Shown: positions 1 through 6,881 of the stretch, in pieces
Layout: every line of letters starts with the position of its first letter
How positions within the stretch are numbered: the first letter of the stretch is position 1
Assembly: GCA_905479905.1 (NCBI GenBank)
Contig: CAJQOK010000272.1
Coordinates: 1-8,825 of the forward strand
DNA: 8,825 nucleotides
Source: an uncultured Aliterella sp.
GTDB taxonomy: Bacteria; Cyanobacteriota; Cyanobacteriia; Cyanobacteriales; Chroococcidiopsidaceae
Direction of reading: 5' to 3'
Made by a program: the position numbers and the translations under genes
Notes under the pieces: generated by a model
What the model saw: only the letters and a program-made list of their open reading frames with translations
What the model was told of the DNA's origin: nothing
Database searches by the model: none

Positions 1-2
1 TC

Positions 3-851
3 GGGGCTGACAAGGGCTTGAAAATTGCCTTTATTTAGCTGAATATTTGTCGCCACAATCCTACCACTAGCAGCATTTAATTGTCCTCTCCCGGTGGCGG
101 AAATTGCATTTAGTTCAAAAGATTCAGTAGTCCCTGAAGCCTGAAATACCCCGCTTGCTCTCCCTCTAAACTGCGGTGGTACAGTGGTAGGAACTATTTG
201 TTGTAACTGCACTTCTTGAGCTTCAACAAGGGCTTGATAATTGCCTTTATTTAGCTGGATATTGGTAGCTGTAACCGTTCCATCGGCAACCTTTAAGCGT
301 CCAATTCCGGTGGCTGCGATCGCATTTGGGGCAAAAGATGCTGTAGTTCCAGAAGCATTAAATATACCCGTCAATCTGCCTTGCTGTAACTGTGGCGGTA
401 CGGCGACTAAACTACCTAGTCGCACGTTTTGGGGGTTTACTACCGCTTGCCAGTTACCTTGATTTAGCCGGATGTTTGCGGCGGTAATACCACCGACAAT
501 ATTTAAGCGTCCAATTCCCGTAGCAGAAATCGCCTTTGGTTGAAATGATGCCGTAGTCCCAGAAGCCTGAAATTCACCTGTTAATCTGCCTTGTCTTAAC
601 TGGGTTGGGACTTCTACTAAACTACCTAGTTGCACGTTTTGGGGTTTAACTAGGGCTTGCCAGTTACCTTTATTTAGCTTGATATTTGTAGCTGTAACTG
701 TCCCGCCGCCCACCGCTAATTGCCCAACTCCTTCAGCTAAGAGAGTTTCTGGCTTAAAAGACTTTGTAGAACCTAAAACGTTAAATCGACCGCTTAAAGG
801 CGCTTGCAAGGCTGGCGGAACAGAAGTTAGTTGTCCTAGCCTGACTCTATT
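3..851 (-). repeat. Four tandem repeats of 70-71 residues inside the TamB-like protein
   Basis: In the corrected frame, four units follow one another at 851-639, 638-429, 428-216 and 215-3 (213, 210, 213 and about 213 bp). Shared landmarks in order are VQLGSLV, VPPQL, GRLTG, FQASGTTASF, AISATGIGRL, VTATNIQLN and GNWQALV-PQ. The first unit is the most diverged. Units 2 and 3 are close at DNA level too, for example around 408-450 and 616-660, which suggests fairly recent duplication. TamB forms a long beta-taco; adding such units would lengthen the bridge. The array may continue past the left edge. Confidence 0.85.
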
Positions 852-1909
852 TGCAATTATGGATGCTCTAAAAACTTCTCCTTTTAATTGTCCCGCCGCT
901 TGGACTATACCGCCTGCTACCAAAAGCTTTGTATTGCGGAATGTGAAAGTATCAGCGTTATTGATAACAATTTGTCCGCTACCAGGATAACTCGCTTGGG
1001 GTGCTTGCCAATTGACAACTGTTTGTAAGTTGTCGATCGCGCCGCTAACAAAAGTTTTAGCCGATACACTACCAAGTCTTAATTGTGGCGATATATTGTA
1101 CTGACGGGCGATCTCATCTCCCGGAATATTTCGCGCCACCGTATCAAATCCTAGCTGTGGCGTTTCCCCTAATTTAATAATCCCATTTCCAGTAACTTGT
1201 CCTCCGGCGACGGGAATTGCTTGAATATTTCTAAAAGCAATTACTGATTTTGCGGGTGCATAGGCAAATTCACTGCGGATTTGCTTAAAATTTATTCTGT
1301 CAATCCGGGTGATTTTAGTATTGACTACTGTACCGGATAATACTGGCGTTTCTAAAGCGCCCACCAACTGAACCTTAGCGTTTACTGTACCGCTTACTGG
1401 TACGGGTAATTGCAAGTTTAAAGTTTTTTGAGCGTTAGCTAAAGTCACCGATGGGACAATTGCGCTAATATTGTAACCTCGCTGCGTATCTAAAATTCCG
1501 TTGGCTGTTAGCCCAATTAAGCCGTAGCTAGTAGTAATTTTATCTAGTCCAATCACCGTACCAGTAAACCGCAGATTACCGTTTGCTTGATTAAAAGCTT
1601 GGGGTAGTTGCTTTACTTTGGCGGTGACAGAACTTAAATTAACTGCGCCAGTTAATAATATTGGTTGCTGTGGCTGGCTGGAAATTTTTAAATTGCCACT
1701 AACTCTACCCGATTGGAGTTCTAGAGGTAACTTAATTAAGCGAGTTACTTCTGATGCTAAAACATCTTGAGCGCGAAACTGTAAGTTTGTTTCCTCAGTT
1801 TTAGGACGGGTTTCGCCTCTAATTGAGAGGCTACCATTAGTTGACAATTGACCGTTTAGATCGTACTTAACTAACTGGTTATTTTCTAAAAGTTGAGCCG
1901 AACCATTGT

Positions 1910-2473
1910 CTATATTGACTTGTACTTGATTTTTGCCCTAGTTTTAATATTTGGGACTAATACAACGTTAGCGTTTTGAACCCGAATATTATCTAACTGG
2001 GTTTTAAAAGCTCCTTTACTTTCTTGGGTGTTGATGGTAGTTGCAATCCACTGTCCGGTTGAATCTTGGTCGATATAGACATCAGGATTGATTAGAGTTA
2101 TATCTAGCTTTAAAGTCCGCGTCAGGGCTAGTTGAAGTAAGTCAAACTTAACTTCTACAGATTCTACCGTAGCGCGATCGCGGTCTTTATTTGTAGCAGG
2201 TATTGCAGACTTACCAAAACGCAAGCTAGTTAAAGAAACTCTTTCAACTTGTCCTAGCTGAACATCTCGATTTAAAGTTTTAATTAAATTTGCTTGAATT
2301 ATCGGCGCTAATTGCTCTTGCACAAAAACCCACAAATACCAAGCACCCCCCGCAACGCCAATTAAAAGGGGAATACCTAAATATATACCTGTGCGTCTAA
2401 GGAACATAAACCAAAAACGCTGACGGGAATTATATGTATTTTTGCTATGGATTTCTGCCGATGATTTCGTCAT
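1910..2473 (-). CDS. N-terminal open frame of the TamB-like gene, as read without frame correction (187 aa)
   Basis: This is what is translated if the frameshift is real and not bypassed. The ATG at 2473 follows a good ribosome site (GAGGTGG about 4 bases upstream), which supports this start. Residues 1-28 are polar to basic, 30-51 form a single hydrophobic helix (inside-positive, so the bulk lies in the periplasm), and 55-180 show the alternating pattern of an AsmA/TamB N-terminal region. The last seven residues (IKYKSI and the preceding K) are out-of-frame sequence before a TAG stop. Such a fragment would be an anchored stub lacking nearly all of the periplasmic bridge and would not be expected to work. 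Confidence 0.75.
   Translation of the reverse strand: MTKSSAEIHSKNTYNSRQRFWFMFLRRTGIYLGIPLLIGVAGGAWYLWVFVQEQLAPIIQANLIKTLNRDVQLGQVERVSLTSLRFGKSAIPATNKDRDRATVESVEVKFDLLQLALTRTLKLDITLINPDVYIDQDSTGQWIATTINTQESKGAFKTQLDNIRVQNANVVLVPNIKTRAKIKYKSI
1929..1936 (-). other. Frameshift site in the tamB-like gene
   Basis: On the coding strand the sequence is GC-AAAAA-TC. The upstream frame reads GCA AAA ATC and ends at a TAG seven codons further on; the downstream frame reads AAA AAT CAA and stays open to the window edge. The change equals loss of one A from an A6 run. The lysine AAA codon could also re-pair one base back on AAA, so -1 slippage is chemically possible, but I see no clear stimulatory hairpin just downstream. 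A mutation or base-calling error is the simpler reading. Confidence 0.85.
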
Positions 2474-2701
2474 TCCACCTCACAATTAGCAAAAGCGACT
2501 GAATCAATAGATGTTACAACTGCTGTGTTCCTACGGCAAGGGGTACAAAAAATTCTTAATGGCGCGATCGCTCCTCCACAAAACTAAGGACGCTAAATTT
2601 ATTATAATTAGTTGCAAAAAATTAATTTAAGTTAGCGCTAGTTCTTTATGGTAGAAAATGGTGAAACCTGAAAAATGAGTAATTGAGGATCGAAACTAAA
2701 C
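2474..2701. other. Divergent intergenic region between the TamB-like gene and the DUF3110 gene
   Basis: This 228-bp gap contains a HIP1 octamer at 2564-2571, an AT-rich core and TATAAT at 2603-2608, which could be a -10 box for the plus-strand operon but has no recognisable -35 at the right distance. The same eight bases (ATTATAAT) also read TATAAT on the minus strand, so the direction is not settled. I find no RNA gene and no convincing small coding frame. Confidence 0.5.
2511..2539 (-). promoter_or_regulatory. Candidate sigma70-type promoter for the TamB-like gene
   Basis: On the minus strand, TTGCCG (2534-2539) and TAACAT (2511-2516) are separated by 17 bases. Each hexamer matches the consensus at four of six positions. 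The implied RNA start near 2504 gives a leader of about 30 bases that includes the GAGGTGG ribosome site. Matches this good arise by chance fairly often. Confidence 0.35.
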
Positions 2702-3088
2702 ATGGTCGCACCTATGCGCGTATTCGTTTTATTATTTAATGCTCGTACCGAAAACGAGGGTATCCATACAATTCAAGTAGGCGCTCGCAATAAGCTGTTG
2801 ATGTTTGAATCGGAGGATGATGCTACTCGCTTTGCACTAATGCTAGAAGCCCAAGACTTTCCTCCAGCTACGGTAGAAAGGATGGATAGCGACGAAGTAG
2901 AAGAATTTTGTAATGGTGCTGGCTACGATTGGGAACTTGTACCCGACGGCGCTTTAGCTGTACCACCAGAAAGCAATGTTGAAGATACCGACTGGAAAGA
3001 AGGTAAAAATCCCTCACCAGACGATAAAGAAATAGCCGACGACGCAGAATTAGACAGGATTCGCCGCCAGTTTGAGGGATTGCTGTAA
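2702..3088 (+). CDS. DUF3110 domain protein, function unknown
   Basis: A small acidic cytoplasmic protein of 128 residues. The core (about residues 5-85) begins with RVFVLLFNARTENEGIHTIQ, which I recognise as the start of the DUF3110 family, found mainly in cyanobacteria and without an assigned function. Residues 86-128 form a strongly acidic, probably disordered tail ending in a short charged helix. There is no signal peptide or membrane segment. The start is uncertain: ATG at 2702 lies 13 bases after GAGG (2685-2688), while Met5 at 2714 would begin exactly where the conserved core begins but has no ribosome site. The stop codon is directly followed by the murQ ATG, so the two genes are surely one transcript. 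Confidence 0.85.
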   Translation: MVAPMRVFVLLFNARTENEGIHTIQVGARNKLLMFESEDDATRFALMLEAQDFPPATVERMDSDEVEEFCNGAGYDWELVPDGALAVPPESNVEDTDWKEGKNPSPDDKEIADDAELDRIRRQFEGLL

Positions 3089-4003
3089 ATGACTAATTCT
3101 TCAGATCGGGGATACTTACTAACTGAACAAGTTAATCCTCATAGTCAAAACTTAGACAAGCTGAGTTGTCTGGAAATTGTCGAGTTATTTAACCGCGAAG
3201 ATGAAAAGGCAACTTCCGCCGTCGCCGCCGCAAAAATCCCCTTAGCGGACGCTATCGAGCGCACGGCGGCGGCTTTAAGCAAAGGTGGGAGGTTATTTTA
3301 TATTGGTGCGGGTACGAGCGGTAGATTGGGCGTATTAGATGCGGCGGAATGTCCGCCAACTTTTTGCACTCCGCCAGAATTGGTACAAGGTATTATTGCG
3401 GGGGGTGCGGGGGCTTTGCTAAAAAGTTCTGAAGACTTGGAAGATCGCGCCGAAGATGGCGCAAGTGCGATCGCACTGCGTCAAATCACTCAACTAGATG
3501 TAGTAGTAGGAATTACCGCCGGAGGAACTACACCTTATGTACACGGCGCTTTGCAAGCGGCAAGAAGAAGCGGCGCAACTACTATTTTTATCGCTTGCGT
3601 ACCCGCCCTGCAAGTAAGTATCCCCGTAGATATTGACATTCGGCTCATAACTGGTGCGGAAATTGTCGCAGGTTCTACGCGGCTTAAAGCTGGTACGGCG
3701 ACAAAACTTGCCTTGAATATCTTATCTACAGGGGTAATGGTAAAGCTAGGCAAAGTTTACGGCAACCGGATGATTGATGTAGCAGTAACTAATAACAAAT
3801 TACGCGATCGCGCCATCAGAATGCTACAGGATTTAACAAGCTTAAATAGAGAACAAGCAGATTTATTGCTCGAACAAAGCGGTAAATCGGTCAAACTTGC
3901 TCTAGCTATGCACTGGACGGGTTTAGACAAAGAAGCAAGCGATCGCTTATTATCTACACATCAGGGCAATTTAAGAGCCGCAGTAGAGATGGGTAATGGG
4001 TAA
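3089..4003 (+). CDS. murQ: N-acetylmuramic acid 6-phosphate etherase
   Basis: MurQ cleaves the D-lactyl ether of MurNAc-6-phosphate, giving GlcNAc-6-phosphate and D-lactate, in cytoplasmic recycling of cell-wall sugar. The 304-residue length is normal for the family. The SIS fold starts near residue 45; GRLFYIGAGTSGRLGVLDAAECPPTF (residues 67-92, joined here as GRLFYIGAGTSGRLG and DAAECPPTF) is the family signature. Glu87 and Glu118 sit where the E. coli catalytic pair Glu83 and Glu114 would be. The sugar-phosphate loop reads GITAGGTTPY (141-150) where I recall GIAASGRTPY in well-studied enzymes. A later signature, AGTATKLALN (201-210), is intact. GAGGGA at 3074-3079, inside the preceding gene, serves as ribosome site for ATG 3089, implying translational coupling. 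The last residues (MGNG) and the stop codon are made of heptamer-repeat sequence. Confidence 0.95.
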   Translation: MTNSSDRGYLLTEQVNPHSQNLDKLSCLEIVELFNREDEKATSAVAAAKIPLADAIERTAAALSKGGRLFYIGAGTSGRLGVLDAAECPPTFCTPPELVQGIIAGGAGALLKSSEDLEDRAEDGASAIALRQITQLDVVVGITAGGTTPYVHGALQAARRSGATTIFIACVPALQVSIPVDIDIRLITGAEIVAGSTRLKAGTATKLALNILSTGVMVKLGKVYGNRMIDVAVTNNKLRDRAIRMLQDLTSLNREQADLLLEQSGKSVKLALAMHWTGLDKEASDRLLSTHQGNLRAAVEMGNG

Positions 4004-4075
4004 TTGGTAATTGGTAATTGGTAATTGGTAATTGGTAATTGGTAATTGGTAATTGGTAATTGGTAATTGGTAATT
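3992..4075 (+). repeat. GGTAATT heptamer array: eleven perfect units plus one variant
   Basis: Perfect GGTAATT units run head to tail from 3999 to 4075 (77 bp), preceded by one variant unit GGTAATG at 3992-3998. Short heptamer arrays of this type are known from cyanobacterial genomes. The array overlaps the murQ 3' end: the stop codon TAA (4001-4003) lies in the first perfect unit and the last three sense codons lie in or beside the variant unit. Copy number beyond the stop cannot affect MurQ. It fills nearly all of the gap between the convergent murQ and nurA-like genes. Confidence 0.97.
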
Positions 4076-4084
4076 TCCACTTCT

Positions 4085-5260
4085 TTAGGCAATACTGCCG
4101 CGTTTTCGGGCTTCTTTGTAGGAAATTGCTACGTTTTGCAACCCGGCTTTAATCATTTGCTGTTCTAACAGTGCAATGAAACTCGCTCGATAGCCTCCTC
4201 GTACTACTGCCTGATTGTGCGCCTCAGCCAGTGCTACGGGGTAGCCATAGCCTTTTTGCACCTGTGCCAACATCAAGCCCAAAGATTGCTCTAAAAGTAC
4301 CGAATCTTCAGCTACCCAAGCTGGTAATTCAATTCGGGCGATTTCTGTACCAACATGGACGTAGCAAAAATAAATACTATGAGTATTGTAAGATTCAGTA
4401 ATTCGCGCCGAACTTCGCCAAAAAGCGCTACGTTGCCCAGGTTTTAGCTCAATTGTCCACAATGCCGCATCTTTAAGCGGTTCTAATACCTGACAAGGCA
4501 GTTTTTCTAATTGATTAGGACAATAAGTAGTACAATCGGGGTTTTCATGAATGCAGGCTTGCAAGCGTAAAAAGTTGAGAGCTTCCCCGCTTCTTGAGGC
4601 GCTAAGATAACCCATAATTGGAATCCCAAATTCTTGCATCTGATCCCAAGCTTCAATAATTGGTGGCAAAATGCGATCGCGCGCTTCGTGAGGTAATTGT
4701 TCTAAAAACCAGTAAATCAACGATCCATCAACCATTGCCAATGTTGGCACAGACATCGGCGCATTTCCTGCTAATTCTGCCAAAACTACGGTTTCTGAAG
4801 CGGTACGTTTATAACCCATCCATTCTTCCGTCCGAATTCCCCATTGCCTGGACACATACAAGTCTTCGGGGCGATAAAATACTTCAGGCAAACTATCTAA
4901 TAATGGCTGGCGATTTTGCCCGTAGTGCAGCATGACTCTACCAATATTTAGCAGATAGCAATAGGCAATTTCGTGATGGTTGGGGGCAATTTGCGAACCA
5001 TCTGTAGCAATTACTGTATGCACTTTTGGCGGTACGGGTAAATCAATACAGGTATTGAGGGGTTCTACAGGGGTAGCTGCATTAAATAATATGCGATCGC
5101 GCCATTGTTTTTGTTTTTCTACTAACGCCGCCTGTTGCGCGTAAGCGGCGGTGAGTAATTGCTGCGCCAACTTTCTACGCTGAATACCCGCCGCCGCTTC
5201 CAACGTTAGGTGCTGGCTAATGCCTTGCATCGAATTTGCTAGTTTTGTAAGGTCAAGCAT
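4085..5260 (-). CDS. NurA-domain nuclease-like protein
   Basis: NurA is a 5'-3' nuclease that in archaea works with the HerA ATPase in resecting double-strand breaks. This 391-residue protein shows the NurA pattern: an N-terminal helical part (1-65), a first strand with TDGSQI (Asp87) followed by HHE (95-97), a second acidic strand MVDGS (Asp178), GYLSASR (217-223), and a late AEAHNQAVV with His348 before a final helix and strand. Asp87, Asp178 and His348 are likely metal ligands or catalytic residues. An insert at 236-256 holds four cysteines (C236, C243, C247, C256), a possible metal or Fe-S site. No herA-like gene is in the window; the partner would have to be elsewhere. It starts 28 bases after the HAD gene on the same strand, so the two are probably co-transcribed. 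I see no clear ribosome site before ATG 5260. Its 3' end faces the heptamer array. Family call fairly sure, cellular role inferred. Confidence 0.8.
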   Translation of the reverse strand: MLDLTKLANSMQGISQHLTLEAAAGIQRRKLAQQLLTAAYAQQAALVEKQKQWRDRILFNAATPVEPLNTCIDLPVPPKVHTVIATDGSQIAPNHHEIAYCYLLNIGRVMLHYGQNRQPLLDSLPEVFYRPEDLYVSRQWGIRTEEWMGYKRTASETVVLAELAGNAPMSVPTLAMVDGSLIYWFLEQLPHEARDRILPPIIEAWDQMQEFGIPIMGYLSASRSGEALNFLRLQACIHENPDCTTYCPNQLEKLPCQVLEPLKDAALWTIELKPGQRSAFWRSSARITESYNTHSIYFCYVHVGTEIARIELPAWVAEDSVLLEQSLGLMLAQVQKGYGYPVALAEAHNQAVVRGGYRASFIALLEQQMIKAGLQNVAISYKEARKRGSIA

Positions 5261-5288
5261 AGGTAGCTAATAGCCCGTGTGTTCAACG

Positions 5289-6062
5289 TTAGCAGGTAGG
5301 AAAGTTGTTTTGCGTAAAGTCCGATAGCGATATTAGCTCAATGCCGGAGGTTTGACGGGCTTGTTCTCGCTCAGATGCCACATTGTATCCCCAATCGGCT
5401 AAATAAAGCTTTACGGCAGCAAGAATAGGCTGTTGTTGGACTACTTGTAATGTTTTTAGCCGATCTTCTACAAACCATATTACTTTAGTTTGAGTCATTA
5501 ACTCTGTTAAAATTTGGTGCTTAGGACGCTTGGATTCTTTACCAATAATGCAATGTTCCGGTATTTCTACTCCTTGCTGTTGCAACAACTGACGCACAAA
5601 GCGCCCTTCTTTGGTTGTAATAATCATTATATGTATGTTGCGATCGCCCACATTTTGCATTTTTTCCACTACACCAGGGTAAAATCGATGCAAATTTAAC
5701 CAGCTTTCTAAATCGGTACTAATCCACTCATCGCGGATTTGGTCTAGTTTTAAAGCAATATCTGCGGCAATTAATTTGTCTTTTTGCAAGCATAATTGAG
5801 AAATTTCTCCCCATCGTTGCAATATTTCCTGTTCAGAAATTCCCTCTACCAAAGCCTTAATTAGTATTGGCATTTCCCAGCCTGTTTCGATTACAGGTCT
5901 TAACCTATAGAAACTAGCAGCTATTTCTGCTGATGGTGTGTCGCTACTAGGCGACCATATTTGGTAGTAAGTACGCCAAGCCGTTTCAAAATATTCTTTC
6001 AGCCCATCACAAACTACACCGTCAAAGTCTAGGGCTAAAATGCTAGAAGTATCTACCGTCAT
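5289..6062 (-). CDS. HAD-superfamily hydrolase
   Basis: A 257-residue cytoplasmic protein with the HAD phosphotransferase motifs. Motif I is LDFDGVVCDG with nucleophile Asp12 and general acid Asp14; motif II is IITT near residues 147-150; motif III is a lysine in GKESKRPK (174-181); motif IV is FVEDR with Glu199-Asp200. A helical cap of about 110 residues lies between motifs I and II, as in subfamily I enzymes such as phosphoglycolate phosphatase. The substrate cannot be read from the sequence; phosphatase is the likely reaction. It is the first gene of a pair with the NurA-like gene. It starts 51 bases after the 3' end of tRNA-Gln on the same strand and has no visible ribosome site. Confidence 0.88.
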   Translation of the reverse strand: MTVDTSSILALDFDGVVCDGLKEYFETAWRTYYQIWSPSSDTPSAEIAASFYRLRPVIETGWEMPILIKALVEGISEQEILQRWGEISQLCLQKDKLIAADIALKLDQIRDEWISTDLESWLNLHRFYPGVVEKMQNVGDRNIHIMIITTKEGRFVRQLLQQQGVEIPEHCIIGKESKRPKHQILTELMTQTKVIWFVEDRLKTLQVVQQQPILAAVKLYLADWGYNVASEREQARQTSGIELISLSDFTQNNFPTC

Positions 6063-6113
6063 TAGTTTTGGCGCAATAAATTTTTATCTATCATTGCACG
6101 CAATTTGATTTAA

Positions 6114-6185
6114 CTGGGGTGCTAGGATTCGAACCTAGGAATGCCGGGACCAAAACCCGGTGCCTTACCACTTGGCGACACCCCA
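6114..6185 (-). tRNA. trnQ-UUG: tRNA-Gln (anticodon UUG)
   Basis: The minus strand folds as a 72-base tRNA: acceptor stem TGGGGTG pairs with CACCCCA, followed by discriminator G; D stem GCC/GGC; anticodon stem CCGGG/CCCGG around the loop TTTTGGT; T stem CTAGG/CCTAG around TTCGAAT. Loop positions 34-36 are TTG, reading CAA and, by wobble, CAG. The terminal CCA is not encoded, as is usual in cyanobacteria. Its U34 is of the kind modified by MnmU/MnmA-type pathways and by MnmH, whose gene lies just upstream. Confidence 0.97.
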
Positions 6186-6202
6186 TTGATTTCACCTTAG
6201 CC

Positions 6203-6233
6203 ATTGTAGCAAGTATAGGTAGGAAATTGTCAA
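6203..6233 (-). promoter_or_regulatory. Sigma70-type promoter of tRNA-Gln
   Basis: On the minus strand a perfect -35 box TTGACA (6228-6233) is followed after 19 bases by TACAAT (6203-6208), five of six to the -10 consensus. RNA would start near 6196, about ten bases before the mature tRNA end at 6185. The spacer is slightly long. The position and the good hexamers fit a tRNA promoter, which might also feed the HAD and NurA-like genes. Confidence 0.6.
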
Positions 6234-6270
6234 GGATTTTACTTATTTATTTTCTGAACTTGAAAAAAAG

Positions 6271-6861
6271 TTAGCTTTTCCAGTCATACTCCATATGTTC
6301 AGCCGTTTCTATTGCTGCTTGTTTGCCTAAGAGTTTGGCAACAACATAGAGAGACATATCAATTCCGGCGGAGATTCCGGCAGATAGAATTATTTTGCCA
6401 TTATCTACAAAGCGATCGCCTGCTCTAATTTCCGTATTAGGAGCAACTTCTTTGAGTAAATCTATAGCCAAGTGATGAGTAGTTGCAGCTAAGTTTTCTA
6501 ATAACCCAGCTTTAGCTAGTAGTAAAGCTCCAGTACACACAGATAGTAATAACTCTGAGTGTAAATAACTTTGTCTGATCCAGTCAATCAAAACAAAGTT
6601 GTGCATCTGTTGGCGCGTACCAAAACCACCGGGTACTAATAAAATATCTGACGGCGGACAGTTTGCGATCGCGTATTGTGGGTTAATGCTTAATTTATTA
6701 CGAGCAAGTATTGGTTTTAGTTGTTCGGCAACTGTATAAACGTTAAATGGTTGAGAATCATTCCCTGTCCCTGTAACTCCAAAAACCTCGTAAGGCCCGC
6801 AAAAGTCGAGAACTTCTACATCATCAAATATCAAAATCGCCACATTTCGAGTTTGAATCAT
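6271..6861 (-). CDS. DJ-1/PfpI family protein, similar to isocyanide hydratases and AraC-linked GATase1 domains
   Basis: A single-domain 196-residue protein of the class I glutamine-amidotransferase-like fold. The nucleophile elbow is SVCTGALLLAKAGLL with Cys109; ATTHH (126-130) follows where the family often has a histidine. The N-terminal FDDVEVLDFCGPYEVF (12-27) carries Asp19, the acidic residue used together with Cys in isonitrile hydratases. The end, GISAGIDMSLYVVAKLLG, is typical of the branch that also occurs fused to AraC regulators, but no DNA-binding domain is present here. Roles in this branch range from isocyanide hydration to glyoxalase or stress functions; the sequence does not decide. 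It follows mnmH by 20 bases on the same strand and is likely co-transcribed. No ribosome site is visible before ATG 6861. Confidence 0.9.
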   Translation of the reverse strand: MIQTRNVAILIFDDVEVLDFCGPYEVFGVTGTGNDSQPFNVYTVAEQLKPILARNKLSINPQYAIANCPPSDILLVPGGFGTRQQMHNFVLIDWIRQSYLHSELLLSVCTGALLLAKAGLLENLAATTHHLAIDLLKEVAPNTEIRAGDRFVDNGKIILSAGISAGIDMSLYVVAKLLGKQAAIETAEHMEYDWKS

Positions 6862-6881
6862 AACTTTGCTAGGGTAAAGGT

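Larger units (their letters stand above)
1..2473 (-). pseudogene. tamB: TamB/AsmA-like translocation and assembly module gene, frameshifted and running off the left edge
   Basis: TamB-family proteins are inner-membrane-anchored, very long beta-strand proteins spanning the periplasm that help build or supply lipid to the outer membrane. The N-terminus has a basic segment, one membrane anchor (about residues 30-51) and then an AsmA-like beta-rich region. The starting frame stops at 1910-1912, but frame -1 to it is open without a stop from 1934 to the left edge (644 codons) and reads as the direct continuation: AKNQVQVNIDNGSAQLLENN, where the original frame reads AKIKYKSI and stops. Adding one A to the A5 run at 1930-1934 restores about 824 residues within the window. 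The long intact second part argues for a recent mutation or a sequencing error rather than an old pseudogene; ribosomal slippage is a third option. The C-terminal DUF490/TamB domain would lie beyond the window. The family call rests on architecture (anchor, low-complexity beta repeats, great length), so the symbol is less certain than the frameshift. Confidence 0.8.

Noticed and set aside
241..990. Plus-strand open frames at 241-462 and 679-990
   Set aside because: They lie opposite the tamB repeats; their mutual similarity is explained by the repeats, and they have no ribosome site or recognisable domain.
3535..3753. Minus-strand open frame inside murQ
   Set aside because: The plus-strand frame is a full, well-conserved MurQ; this is an antisense shadow.
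3992..4075. Heptamer array as a CRISPR or as an intrinsic terminator
   Set aside because: Units are 7 bp with no spacers, so it is not CRISPR; the unit has only a 4-bp self-complementary core (AATT), too weak for a terminator hairpin.
4660..5699. Plus-strand open frames opposite the NurA-like and HAD genes (4660-4935, 5514-5699)
   Set aside because: Antisense to genes with intact family motifs; no ribosome site or family resemblance.
6255..6285. Possible terminator after the DJ-1 gene (T run next to the stop codon)
   Set aside because: The only hairpin available is an A/T-rich 5-bp stem overlapping the coding end; too weak to call.
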